Source of the DNA: WVZL01 sp041862375
GTDB taxonomy: Bacteria; Acidobacteriota; Aminicenantia; Aminicenantales; Aminicenantaceae
Direction of reading: 5' to 3'
DNA: 9,252 nt
Assembly: GCA_041862375.1 (NCBI GenBank)
Contig: JBGVTE010000005.1
Coordinates: 1 to 9,252, forward strand
Below, in pieces: positions 1-6,292 of the stretch. The notes under the pieces were generated by a model, which saw only the letters and a program-made list of their open reading frames with translations, was not told the DNA's origin and searched no databases. The first letter of the stretch is position 1. Each line of letters opens with the position of its first letter. A program made the position numbers and the translations under genes.

Positions 1-107
1 TTGTCATTGCGAAGAGCGAAGCGATGAAGCAATCTCTTAAGGAAGGGCATTAATCTATTTGTTTTCAATGAGATTGCCACGCTCTCTTCGATCGCTCGCA
101 ATGACAA
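1..107. repeat. Imperfect inverted repeat, MITE/REP-like palindromic element
   Basis: The left arm (about 1-36, beginning TTGTCATTGCGA and ending GCAATCTC) is repeated in reverse complement by the right arm (about 70-107, beginning GAGATTGCCA and ending CGCAATGACAA). A spacer of about 33 bases separates them. The arms share the outer TTGTCATTGCGA and the inner GCAATCTC and differ by small internal shifts. There is no ORF, so it cannot encode its own transposase. From general knowledge, elements with GTCATTGCGA ends are dispersed in many copies in intergenic DNA of several bacterial lineages. Only one copy is visible here and the left end coincides with the window edge, so target-site duplications cannot be judged. 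Confidence 0.75.
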
Positions 108-221
108 TGGAACTGCCTTTTTCGAACACTTATTTTAATCCCGTCACTTTGGGACAAACTCAATTATTTATTTGAAGTGCTTTGCTTGCATGGATAGCAA
201 GGCCTCACCTCAGAAGGCGAA

Positions 222-250
222 TTGACTTATTCTAACCTTTATCCTACAAT
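222..250 (+). promoter_or_regulatory. Putative sigma-70 promoter of the PilZ gene
   Basis: TTGACT at 222-227 (5 of 6 matches to TTGACA) and TACAAT at 245-250 (5 of 6 matches to TATAAT) are separated by exactly 17 bases. Transcription would begin near 257, leaving a leader of about 40 bases before the ATG at 296. It is the best promoter-like sequence noticed in the window and points at the only plus-strand gene. The rest of the 108-295 gap shows nothing else convincing. Confidence 0.65.
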
Positions 251-295
251 TAGCCCATCAAAAAGAAGGTACTCACCACTTTAATAACTTAAAAA

Positions 296-649
296 ATGAC
301 AGCATCAAACGAGAGGCGAGTTGAAAGTCGGCGCTTTCCCCGTTTGAAGGTTCAATTCAATTTCAATCCTCCTTCGATCTTCGGTTCTAGAGGCCGTATT
401 TTCAATGTCAGCCTTGGAGGTGTGCGGATTTACAGTGATAAATGGTATAAGGTAGGAAAACTCCTGGAAATAGAAATCTTTCTTCCTACTGAGAACTCAC
501 TGGTAGCCACAGTAAGAGTTGTGTGGATAAAAAATCTTCCTCCAGACTCAGATAATCTTTTCGACATTGGCCTTGAGTTTGTCACTCTGCCCTTCGATGG
601 TACTGATGAGCTCCAGCGCGTGCTAGAGCATATTCCTTCCACTGAGTAG
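296..649 (+). CDS. PilZ-domain protein, putative c-di-GMP receptor
   Basis: This is a 117-residue single-domain PilZ protein. The two c-di-GMP-binding signatures are both present: R12-R-F-P-R16 (RxxxR) near the N-terminus and N37-V-S39-L-G-G42 ([D/N]xSxxG) about 20 residues on. The beta-barrel part follows, ending in a segment typical of PilZ barrels (IGLEFVTL). There is no signal peptide, membrane segment or output domain, so it probably acts in the cytoplasm as a stand-alone c-di-GMP adaptor whose partner cannot be told from its neighbours. The start at 296 is forced, because an in-frame TAA lies at 290-292. There is no good Shine-Dalgarno: the nearest purine run, AGAAGG at 264-269, is about 26 bases away. 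It ends 8 bases from the convergent transporter gene with no clear terminator between them. Confidence 0.88.
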   Translation: MTASNERRVESRRFPRLKVQFNFNPPSIFGSRGRIFNVSLGGVRIYSDKWYKVGKLLEIEIFLPTENSLVATVRVVWIKNLPPDSDNLFDIGLEFVTLPFDGTDELQRVLEHIPSTE

Positions 650-657
650 ATTTATTT

Positions 658-1863
658 CTACAAAAAGAGTTTCAGAATATTCCATAATCCTAAGAAAGTC
701 ACAATGAGAATTACCAGAATTCCAATGAGATTCTGCCTAAAACTGTTAACCAAGTTTCCCATTTGCTTGTAGTTGTTAAGAACAATGAGTAAAAATATTG
801 AGGCTACAGGCAAGACTAATCCGTTGGCAACTTGAGCAAAGATTATAACTGCTAGAGGATTGAGGTTAAAAGATGAGACTATAAATCCAACAATAATAAC
901 TCCAAGCCAGACCGCTTTAAAACCTTGGGAATCATGACCTCCCTTCCATCCAAGGACTCCTGAAGAAGCAAATGCAGCTGCATAGGGAGCAGTGAGAGCT
1001 GAGCTCAAGCCTGCAGCAAAAAATCCTATCCCAAAAAGAAAGTTAGCAAAAGATCCAAACAGGGGTTTAAGCTGTTGAGCAAGCTGGACTCCTTTCTCTA
1101 CAGTCATTCCTTTCTCGTAAAAAGCAACTGCTGAAGTTATTACAATAGAAGCTGATATGATTCCTCCCAGGCCTATGGCAAGAATCAAGTCTTTTTTTAC
1201 CTTTTTAAGGTGAGCAGCTGAGTTCCATTTTTCTTTTACTGCAGAGGAGTGAAGGAAAAGATTGTAAGGAACAACAGTTGTACCTATGAGTGCTAAAATG
1301 AGGTAAAGGGAATTCCTGGGGAATGAAGGAATTATTCCCTTAAAGATTGATATGAGATTAGGTTTAACGATGATGACAGTTGTTAGGAAAGATACGCTCA
1401 TCAGAAAAACCAAGAAGATTAAAAACCTCTCGATTAACCTGTATTTCCTTCTACTCAAAATAAAAATGGCTAATATGGAAATGAGAGCAACCCAGTACTT
1501 TCGTGGAATTGAAGTTGCTATCTCCAATCCCAGGGAACCTCCGATGATATTTCCTGCTTCATAGGCAGCGCAGCCAAAAGTGATTGATAGAAGAGTCAAT
1601 GACATAAAGAAAATCCTAGTTATTGGTGTTTGCGAGAATTCTCTTAGAGATTGAGCAAGATCAAGTCTGGAACCGAGGCTCAATCGTCCTGTCATTTCCT
1701 GGAGTATTATAGTGGTTACGGTAGCAAAAACTAAGGTAAAGAGGAGAACATAGCCAAAGCGTGCTCCTGCGAGGGAGCAGGAAGTCACTGTTCCAGGGCC
1801 AACAAAAGCAGCAGTGACTAAAAAACCAGGACCAAAAGAGGATTTCTTATTTCTTTTGGCCAT
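658..1863 (-). CDS. Divergent Nramp-family (proto-Nramp/YcsG-like) transporter lacking canonical metal ligands
   Basis: This 401-residue membrane protein has about 11 hydrophobic segments and clear Nramp landmarks: GPGFLV (11-16) before helix 1, a helix-6 region ending NLFLHSS (201-207), and a helix-8 stretch FAAGLSSALT (282-291). The unwound metal-binding part of helix 1, normally DPGN, reads G22-P-G-T25, and the helix-6 MPH reads V198-P-Y200. The Asp, Asn and Met that bind Mn2+/Fe2+ in classical Nramp proteins are therefore absent. It is the last gene of the hyuA-hyuB cluster, overlaps hyuB by 17 bases, and starts behind a strong ribosome site inside hyuB. I infer an organic substrate linked to HyuAB, such as 5-oxoproline or a hydantoin, rather than a transition metal. 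Family membership is firm; the substrate is open. Automated annotation would probably call it a Mn/Fe transporter. Confidence 0.85.
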   Translation of the reverse strand: MAKRNKKSSFGPGFLVTAAFVGPGTVTSCSLAGARFGYVLLFTLVFATVTTIILQEMTGRLSLGSRLDLAQSLREFSQTPITRIFFMSLTLLSITFGCAAYEAGNIIGGSLGLEIATSIPRKYWVALISILAIFILSRRKYRLIERFLIFLVFLMSVSFLTTVIIVKPNLISIFKGIIPSFPRNSLYLILALIGTTVVPYNLFLHSSAVKEKWNSAAHLKKVKKDLILAIGLGGIISASIVITSAVAFYEKGMTVEKGVQLAQQLKPLFGSFANFLFGIGFFAAGLSSALTAPYAAAFASSGVLGWKGGHDSQGFKAVWLGVIIVGFIVSSFNLNPLAVIIFAQVANGLVLPVASIFLLIVLNNYKQMGNLVNSFRQNLIGILVILIVTFLGLWNILKLFL

Positions 1864-3412
1864 AGCCTCCCCCTCCTGGAGTCTCGATCCGCAGTATATC
1901 TCCGGGATTGACCTTAATATTAACCTTCGAGTTTAGGATGATTTTTTTCCCTCGGGAATACAATATATTCTTCCCTTTGGTTCCTTGTTTTCCTCCCAGA
2001 ACTCCATAAGGAGAAAATTTCCTCCTTTCTGATATGATTGAAACATGGGTGGGAACTATGAATTCGTATTCTCTAACTATCCCATCACCACCTTTGTTTT
2101 TCCCTCTTCCACCTGATCCTCTCCTTAAACAATATTTCCTAATTTTCAAGGGAAGATAATTTTCTAGAGCCTCTAACGGAGTGTTGAGAGAGTTGGTCAT
2201 GTGGGTATGGACTCCACTAAGGCCAGGAAGATCAGCACTTGCTCCCATTCCTCCCCCGATAGTTTCGTAATAGGCAAAGGTAGTTTTTTTTGCTGGATCG
2301 TATCCGCCGAAAGCAATGTTATTCATGGTTCCAGAGCTGGCTGCGGGAATCTTTTCGGGAATAGCTTGAGAGAGCGCTCCCAGCAAGACATCAACAATTC
2401 TCTGGGAAGTTTCCACATTACCTCCAGCAGTGGCAGCTGGATACCGAGCATTGACGACAGAACCAGGAAAGGCTTTAATTTTTAGGGGCTTCATCAGTCC
2501 TGTGTTGAAAGGAATGTCTTCTTCTATGAGTGATCGAAAGACATAGAGTACGGCGGAATATGTAACTGCAAAATTTGCATTAACACTTCCTTCTACCTGA
2601 GGTGAAGAAGAGCTAAAATCGATAAAGGCTTCATCATCCTTAATCTGAAGTCTCACGCTTATATTTATTGACTCATTCACAATGCCATCATCATCCAAAT
2701 AATCAGTAAAGACATACTCTCCATCTGGAATTTCTCTTATGGTTTCCCTTAAAATTTTCTCTGTATAGAGCTGGATTAAATCAGTATAACGTTGTATCTT
2801 TTTCAGCCCGTATTTTTTAACGACTTCTTCTAGACGCTGTTTTCCCTTTTGGTTGGCTGCCATTTGAGCCATAAGGTCCCCTTTCCTTTCTTCGGGGGTT
2901 CTGACATTGGCGAGAATAAGATTGAGTATGTCTCTTTCTAATTTTCCTTTTTGGATTAGTTTCAGAGGCGGAATGATGAGACCCTCTTGGTAGATTTCAG
3001 TAGCTAATGGCATAGAGCCAGGAGTCATTCCTCCTACATCGGAATGATGAGCTCGATTGGCAACGAAAAAGGCAAGCTTTTTGTCGATGAAAACAGGTAA
3101 TATACATGTAATATCAGGAAGGTGAGTTCCTCCTCTGTACGGATCATTGAGCACGACCAAGTCATCCTCTTCGAAGGAACAGGCTTTAAAGGCTGCTTGG
3201 ACTGAAAGAGGCATTGCACCAAGATGCACAGGAATATGGGAGCCTTGGCCGAAGGTTTCTCCTTTTTGATTGAAAAGGGCACAAGAAAAATCTCTTCTCT
3301 CTTTTATGTTTGGAGAGAGGGAAGTACGGCCCAAAACAGCACCCATTTCTTCTGAGATAGAGATAAAAATATTCTTGAAGAGTTCGAGCTCAATAGGGTC
3401 AAATTTTGTCAT
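1847..3412 (-). CDS. hyuB: Hydantoinase B / 5-oxoprolinase B-type subunit (HyuB)
   Basis: This 521-residue protein is full length for the HyuB family, which forms the second half of eukaryotic 5-oxoprolinase and the partner subunit of ATP-dependent N-methylhydantoinases. Visible family motifs, in order, are SHIPVHLGAMP (58-68), NDPYRGGTHLPDI (89-101), the His/Asp-rich ANRAHHSDVGGMTPG (118-132; H122, H123 and D125 are candidate metal or active-site residues), GVHTHMTNSLNTPLE (400-414), a glycine-rich RRGSGGRGKNKGGDG (430-444), and TPGGGGYG (511-518). It is cytoplasmic and expected to complex with HyuA, whose stop codon lies 7 bases upstream. The purine run AGAAGGAA (3423-3430) supports the chosen start. 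Together the subunits would cleave a cyclic amide bond using ATP. Whether the substrate is 5-oxoproline, a hydantoin or another lactam cannot be read by eye. Confidence 0.92.
   Translation of the reverse strand: MTKFDPIELELFKNIFISISEEMGAVLGRTSLSPNIKERRDFSCALFNQKGETFGQGSHIPVHLGAMPLSVQAAFKACSFEEDDLVVLNDPYRGGTHLPDITCILPVFIDKKLAFFVANRAHHSDVGGMTPGSMPLATEIYQEGLIIPPLKLIQKGKLERDILNLILANVRTPEERKGDLMAQMAANQKGKQRLEEVVKKYGLKKIQRYTDLIQLYTEKILRETIREIPDGEYVFTDYLDDDGIVNESINISVRLQIKDDEAFIDFSSSSPQVEGSVNANFAVTYSAVLYVFRSLIEEDIPFNTGLMKPLKIKAFPGSVVNARYPAATAGGNVETSQRIVDVLLGALSQAIPEKIPAASSGTMNNIAFGGYDPAKKTTFAYYETIGGGMGASADLPGLSGVHTHMTNSLNTPLEALENYLPLKIRKYCLRRGSGGRGKNKGGDGIVREYEFIVPTHVSIISERRKFSPYGVLGGKQGTKGKNILYSRGKKIILNSKVNIKVNPGDILRIETPGGGGYGQKK
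1866..1877 (-). promoter_or_regulatory. Strong Shine-Dalgarno of the Nramp-like gene, embedded in the hyuB C-terminus
   Basis: On the minus strand the sequence reads AGGAGGGGGAGG, with its AGGAGG core ending 8 bases before the ATG at 1863. The same bases encode the run of glycines in HyuB's TPGGGGYG tail (residues 511-518), and the transporter's ATG lies within the Tyr-Gly codons of that motif. It fixes the transporter start and implies that its translation is coupled to hyuB. Confidence 0.85.
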
Positions 3413-3419
3413 TTATTGA

Positions 3420-5423
3420 TTATTCCTTCTGAATAATTAAGTTCAACATATTATCGACCTTTGACAGGAAAGATGGAGGCAGAAATGTAGTCGATTCATA
3501 ATCTACGATAAGTGCAGGGCCTTTGATTATATGTCCCGGTCCCAGAAGAGATCTATCGAAGATGGAAGCCACGTACTTTCTTCCTGCATAATAGATAAGT
3601 TGCTTCTTTAGAAAAGCCCGCTTTAGGTCTTTTTTTATCTGAGCGAGTCTTTTTATTCTAATTTTTTTGCTCCTTCCCACCGCTTTTATTCTTATGTTAA
3701 CAACTTCTACAGGTCTTTGAGGGTGGTAATAAGAATAAAGTTTTCTGTGAGCACTGTGAAAATCGGCAATAAAAGAGAACGAAGCTCCTCTCATTCTTGG
3801 TTTTTTGTAAGGTAGCGTGATTTCATAGGATTGGCCTAGGTACCTGAGATCCAAAAATGGATAGATAAAAATATTTTCCTCTCTAAAACCATCACTTTTT
3901 ATATCTTTAATACCCTTCTTAATAAGCTTCTCAAAGTGTTTTTCCAGGTCGTTCTCTCGGATATTCTCTGTAGTTTTTAAGATAGATTTTGAATAATCCT
4001 TGATTGAGTCTGCAAGGAGTAATCCAAGAGCGGAGAGAACGCCAGCATTTTTTGGGACAATGATTTTACCTATTTTAAGGCGGGAGGATATTTCAGCCGC
4101 GTGCATTCCTCCTGCTCCTCCGAAAGAGAAAAGTGCAAAATTCCTCGGATCAACACCTCTCTCGATAGAAATAACTCGAATAGCCTTTTCCATGTTGGCG
4201 TTAGCAATTTCGATAATTCCTGCAGCGGTTTCCAGAATAGATTTGTTGATTTTTTCAGCCAGTTTTTCTAGTGCTTTTAAGCCTCTTTCTGGATATATCT
4301 TCATGGTGCCGCCAAGAAAATAATCAGGATCAAGACGCCCTAAAGCTAAATTTGCATCTGTTACAGTAAGTTGGTTTCCCTGACCATAGCATGCTGGTCC
4401 TGGGACAGCTCCAGCACTCTGAGGGCCTACCCTGAGTGATCCCCCGCGATCAACATAGGCAATAGATCCGCCTCCGGCTCCTACAGTATGAATATCTATG
4501 ATGGGGATCCGGACGGGGAAGTCTCCGATTATACTTTCATTTGTCCTTCTTATTTCTCCATCTACAAGGGATACATCGGTAGAAGTCCCTCCCATATCAA
4601 AAGTTATAATATTTTTAAAACCAGCTAAACCTGCCAATCGAGAGGCACCGACAACACCCCCTGCGGGGCCTGAAAGAGCTGTTCTTATAGGCTCTAATTT
4701 AGCCTGGGAAGGATGAATGTAGCCCTCGTTTGATAGCATAATTCTCAGGTCTGCTTTTTGTATTTTTTTCTCTAGGTTCGAAAGGTAGGTGCTTATTACT
4801 GGCATAAGATAGGCATTAACAGCAGTGGTGGCTGTTCTTTCGAATTCACGGTATTCAGGCAGGATGCTGCTAGAGATAGATGCCATGATTTTCCTTCTTC
4901 TCAGCTCTATTTCAATAATTTTCTCATTCGTGGAATTAGCATATGAATTGATCAGTGATACAGCCACTGCTTCTGCCCTTGATTTTTTTATTTTTTCGAG
5001 AAGACTTTTCAATTCTTGAAATGAAACTTTTCTTTCAACTTTTCCTTCAACAGAAGTCCTCTCGTTAAGTCCGAAACAGAGCTGGCTGGAGAGTATAGGC
5101 TCCCTCTTTTCTCCTTTTAAGCTGTAGAGTCCTTTTCTTACTTGACGTCCTATGAAAATGATGTCCTCGAAACCTTTTGAAGTAATGAGAGCAATCTTGG
5201 CTCCTTTTCTTTCTAGGAGTGCATTGGTGGCTACGGTCGAACCGTGAATTATCATGAGTAAATGAGAATCATTCAAGAATTCCAGAATTCCCTCAAGAAT
5301 GGCAATAGATGGGTCTTTTGGCACTGAGGGAATTTTTTTTACTATGAGTTTTCCTTCTTTATGAATGACAAAATCAGTGAAAGTCCCCCCAGTATCCACT
5401 CCAATCCGCAGCTCTTTTCTCAT
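3420..5423 (-). CDS. hyuA: Hydantoinase A / 5-oxoprolinase A-type subunit, ATP-binding (HyuA)
   Basis: This 667-residue protein is normal length for HyuA, the ASKHA-fold (actin/hexokinase-like) ATP-using subunit. It starts with the phosphate-binding loop GVDTGGTFTD (8-17). HGSTVATNALLER (60-72), SGPAGG (251-256), the second phosphate motif DMGGTSTD (276-283), GAGGGS (315-320), GPQSAGAVPGPACYG (333-347), SFGGAGGMHA (433-442) and the C-terminal GPALIVDYESTTFLPP (635-650) follow. In characterised relatives this subunit activates the amide oxygen by phosphorylation and HyuB completes ring opening. Related HyuA proteins also occur in acetone and acetophenone carboxylases, but no carboxylase-specific third subunit is visible here. 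The gene starts 85 bases after fmdB ends, without a good Shine-Dalgarno; a 12-base palindrome abuts the start. It may be read from the fmdB promoter or from an unseen one in the gap. Confidence 0.93.
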   Translation of the reverse strand: MRKELRIGVDTGGTFTDFVIHKEGKLIVKKIPSVPKDPSIAILEGILEFLNDSHLLMIIHGSTVATNALLERKGAKIALITSKGFEDIIFIGRQVRKGLYSLKGEKREPILSSQLCFGLNERTSVEGKVERKVSFQELKSLLEKIKKSRAEAVAVSLINSYANSTNEKIIEIELRRRKIMASISSSILPEYREFERTATTAVNAYLMPVISTYLSNLEKKIQKADLRIMLSNEGYIHPSQAKLEPIRTALSGPAGGVVGASRLAGLAGFKNIITFDMGGTSTDVSLVDGEIRRTNESIIGDFPVRIPIIDIHTVGAGGGSIAYVDRGGSLRVGPQSAGAVPGPACYGQGNQLTVTDANLALGRLDPDYFLGGTMKIYPERGLKALEKLAEKINKSILETAAGIIEIANANMEKAIRVISIERGVDPRNFALFSFGGAGGMHAAEISSRLKIGKIIVPKNAGVLSALGLLLADSIKDYSKSILKTTENIRENDLEKHFEKLIKKGIKDIKSDGFREENIFIYPFLDLRYLGQSYEITLPYKKPRMRGASFSFIADFHSAHRKLYSYYHPQRPVEVVNIRIKAVGRSKKIRIKRLAQIKKDLKRAFLKKQLIYYAGRKYVASIFDRSLLGPGHIIKGPALIVDYESTTFLPPSFLSKVDNMLNLIIQKE
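3423..3430 (-). promoter_or_regulatory. Ribosome-binding site of hyuB overlapping the hyuA 3' end
   Basis: Minus-strand AGAAGGAA lies 10 bases before the hyuB ATG and inside the last codons of hyuA (Gln-Lys-Glu-stop). It indicates coupled translation and roughly matched production of the two subunits. Confidence 0.65.
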
Positions 5424-5424
5424 G

Positions 5425-5436
5425 AAAGATATCTTT
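5425..5436. promoter_or_regulatory. 12-base perfect palindrome abutting the hyuA start codon
   Basis: AAAGATATCTTT is a perfect palindrome one base upstream of the hyuA ATG, in the place where a Shine-Dalgarno would be expected. It could be an operator or a small mRNA hairpin, but palindromes of this length occur by chance a few times in 9 kb. The remainder of the 5424-5508 gap is AT-rich, with no promoter I could defend. Confidence 0.25.
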
Positions 5437-5508
5437 TTAACAAAAAATAAGGGTCAGGTCTACAATTTTACAAAAATATGATAGCTATGAGTAGATAAAG
5501 GGGAGGTC

Positions 5509-5727
5509 TTATTTACAGGTGCTGCATGATGTGGCACTACATGTGGTGCAGCTGCTGGAGGATGAACTGAGCCGATTGCTTCCTCCTCCAATCCCAAAAG
5601 AAGAGATGAGCTTTTGGAGGTCTTTACCTCCGCAGGCTGTGCAGCAAATATTCTTTTCTCCTCCTACAGGAGCAAGAGTTTCAAAATGCTTTCCACACTT
5701 TTTACAGGCAAATTCGTAGATCGGCAT
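5509..5727 (-). CDS. FmdB-family zinc-ribbon protein with Ser/Cys-rich tail
   Basis: This 72-residue protein begins MPIYEFACKKCG, the usual start of the FmdB family. Two CxxC knuckles (C8/C11 and C29/C32) would bind one zinc ion. Residues 45-59 form a Gly/Ser linker with six serines in a row, followed by two further CxxC pairs (C60/C63 and C68/C71) next to the C-terminus. The serine run uses mixed codons, so it is not a simple repeat tract. The family is named for FmdB of Methylophilus, described as a positive regulator of the formamidase gene; most members are uncharacterised. Its place ahead of an amide-hydrolase operon fits a regulatory or assembly role, but this is inference. No Shine-Dalgarno precedes the ATG; a promoter-like element sits so close that the mRNA may be nearly leaderless. 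Confidence 0.87.
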   Translation of the reverse strand: MPIYEFACKKCGKHFETLAPVGGEKNICCTACGGKDLQKLISSFGIGGGSNRLSSSSSSCTTCSATSCSTCK

Positions 5728-5736
5728 TACAGAAGT

Positions 5737-5765
5737 ATTTTATAATTTTTAGGCGTGAAAAACAA
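5737..5765 (-). promoter_or_regulatory. Putative promoter of fmdB giving a very short leader
   Basis: On the minus strand TTGTTT (5760-5765, 3 of 6 matches to the -35 consensus) is followed after 17 bases by TAAAAT (5737-5742, 5 of 6 matches to the -10). The expected start near 5730 would be only about 3 bases from the ATG at 5727, which fits the lack of a Shine-Dalgarno. It lies just downstream of the terminator of the preceding gene cluster. Confidence 0.45.
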
Positions 5766-5773
5766 TAAAATTG

Positions 5774-5815
5774 AAATGGGGACGGCTCTATTTTTTAATA
5801 GAGCCGTCCTCATTT
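5774..5815. terminator. Long hairpin, probable bidirectional terminator
   Basis: The core TGGGGACGGCTCTATT (5777-5792) pairs with AATAGAGCCGTCCTCA (5797-5812) across a TTTT loop, with one G-U wobble. Flanking A/T pairs extend the stem to 19 base pairs. It is followed by TTTTTCC on the plus strand and by a broken T-rich stretch on the minus strand. It lies 6 bases beyond the RidA stop and would end the A2M-pbpC-ridA transcript ahead of fmdB. The GGGGACGG...CCGTCC design resembles dispersed palindromes seen in other genomes, so it may be a recruited repeat. Confidence 0.75.
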
Positions 5816-5821
5816 TTCCTT

Positions 5822-6286
5822 TTAAATAATGGCTATAGCTTCTATCTCGACTTTCACATCTTTGGGAAGGCGGGCTACCTGGACAGCTGCTCTGGCAGGA
5901 AATGGAGCTTTAAAAAATTCCGCATAGACAGTATTCATGCGGCTGAAATCATTCATGTCGTGGAGAAAAACTGTGCACTTGACTACTTTATCGAAGGAGC
6001 TTTTAGCTTCTTCGATGACAGCTTTGAGGTTGTTCAAAACGAGCCTCGTTTGATCTTCAATGCTCCCTGTACTAAGTTGTCCTGTAGAAGGATCAATGGC
6101 AATTTGTCCAGATGCAAAGACAAATCCGTTGGCCACGATTGCTTGTGAATAAGGCCCAATCGCTTTGGGGGCCTTTTCAGTTTTGATTTCTTGCTTCATT
6201 TCCTTTCTTCCTCCTTCTTTTGAAAACAATTTTTGACCTAATAAGGCCACACAGCTTAAGCTGAGCAGAGCTTCTCTTCTTTTCAT
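5822..6286 (-). CDS. ridA: RidA-family enamine/imine deaminase with optional Tat-like leader
   Basis: From Met30 onward this is a standard RidA (YjgF/YER057c/UK114) protein of 125 residues. Visible landmarks are GPYSQA (44-49), ASGQIAIDP (58-66), the FPAR segment whose R132 matches the substrate-binding arginine, and VARLPKDVKVEIEAIA (137-152). The family hydrolyses reactive enamines/imines such as 2-aminoacrylate, normally in the cytosol. The longer 154-residue form adds MKRREALLSLSCVALLG, a twin-arginine pair followed by a hydrophobic core of about 12 residues, which resembles a Tat signal. Both starts have good ribosome sites: AAAGGAGA 6 bases before 6286 and AAGGAGG 10 bases before 6199. 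The gene follows pbpC by 21 bases, so co-transcription is likely. The RidA call is firm; whether the leader exports the protein is uncertain, since no clear cleavage site is visible. Confidence 0.92.
   Translation of the reverse strand: MKRREALLSLSCVALLGQKLFSKEGGRKEMKQEIKTEKAPKAIGPYSQAIVANGFVFASGQIAIDPSTGQLSTGSIEDQTRLVLNNLKAVIEEAKSSFDKVVKCTVFLHDMNDFSRMNTVYAEFFKAPFPARAAVQVARLPKDVKVEIEAIAII
6210..6216 (-). promoter_or_regulatory. Internal Shine-Dalgarno for the short RidA form
   Basis: Minus-strand AAGGAGG lies 10 bases before the in-frame ATG at 6199, and the same bases encode the Lys-Glu-Gly-Gly-Arg stretch of the leader. It would direct initiation of the leaderless 125-residue RidA, the usual length for this family. 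Confidence 0.6.
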
Positions 6287-6292
6287 TTAAGC

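Noticed and set aside
181..205. Inverted repeat CTTGC...GCAAG in the gap before PilZ
   Set aside because: The stem is 5 bp and isolated, within chance expectation.
646..661. Small hairpin GTAGA/TCTAC between the convergent PilZ and transporter stops
   Set aside because: The stem is only 5 bp, AT-rich and without a following T-run in either direction, so it is not a credible terminator.
2201..2485. 94-codon plus-strand open frame
   Set aside because: It is antisense to hyuB, has low-complexity composition and is explained by the codon structure of hyuB.
3034..3282. 82-codon open frame on the minus strand
   Set aside because: It lies wholly inside hyuB in another frame, with no family resemblance and no ribosome site of note.
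4000..4323. 107-codon plus-strand open frame
   Set aside because: It is antisense to hyuA across conserved HyuA motifs; the constraint belongs to HyuA.
5424..5508. Possible sigma-70 promoter for hyuA in the fmdB-hyuA gap
   Set aside because: Candidate -35 TTGTAA/TTGTAG sequences have no acceptable -10 at 16-18 bases, so a separate promoter cannot be supported.
5771..6148. 125-codon plus-strand open frame
   Set aside because: It begins in the terminator hairpin and runs antisense to the clearly conserved RidA gene; a shadow frame.
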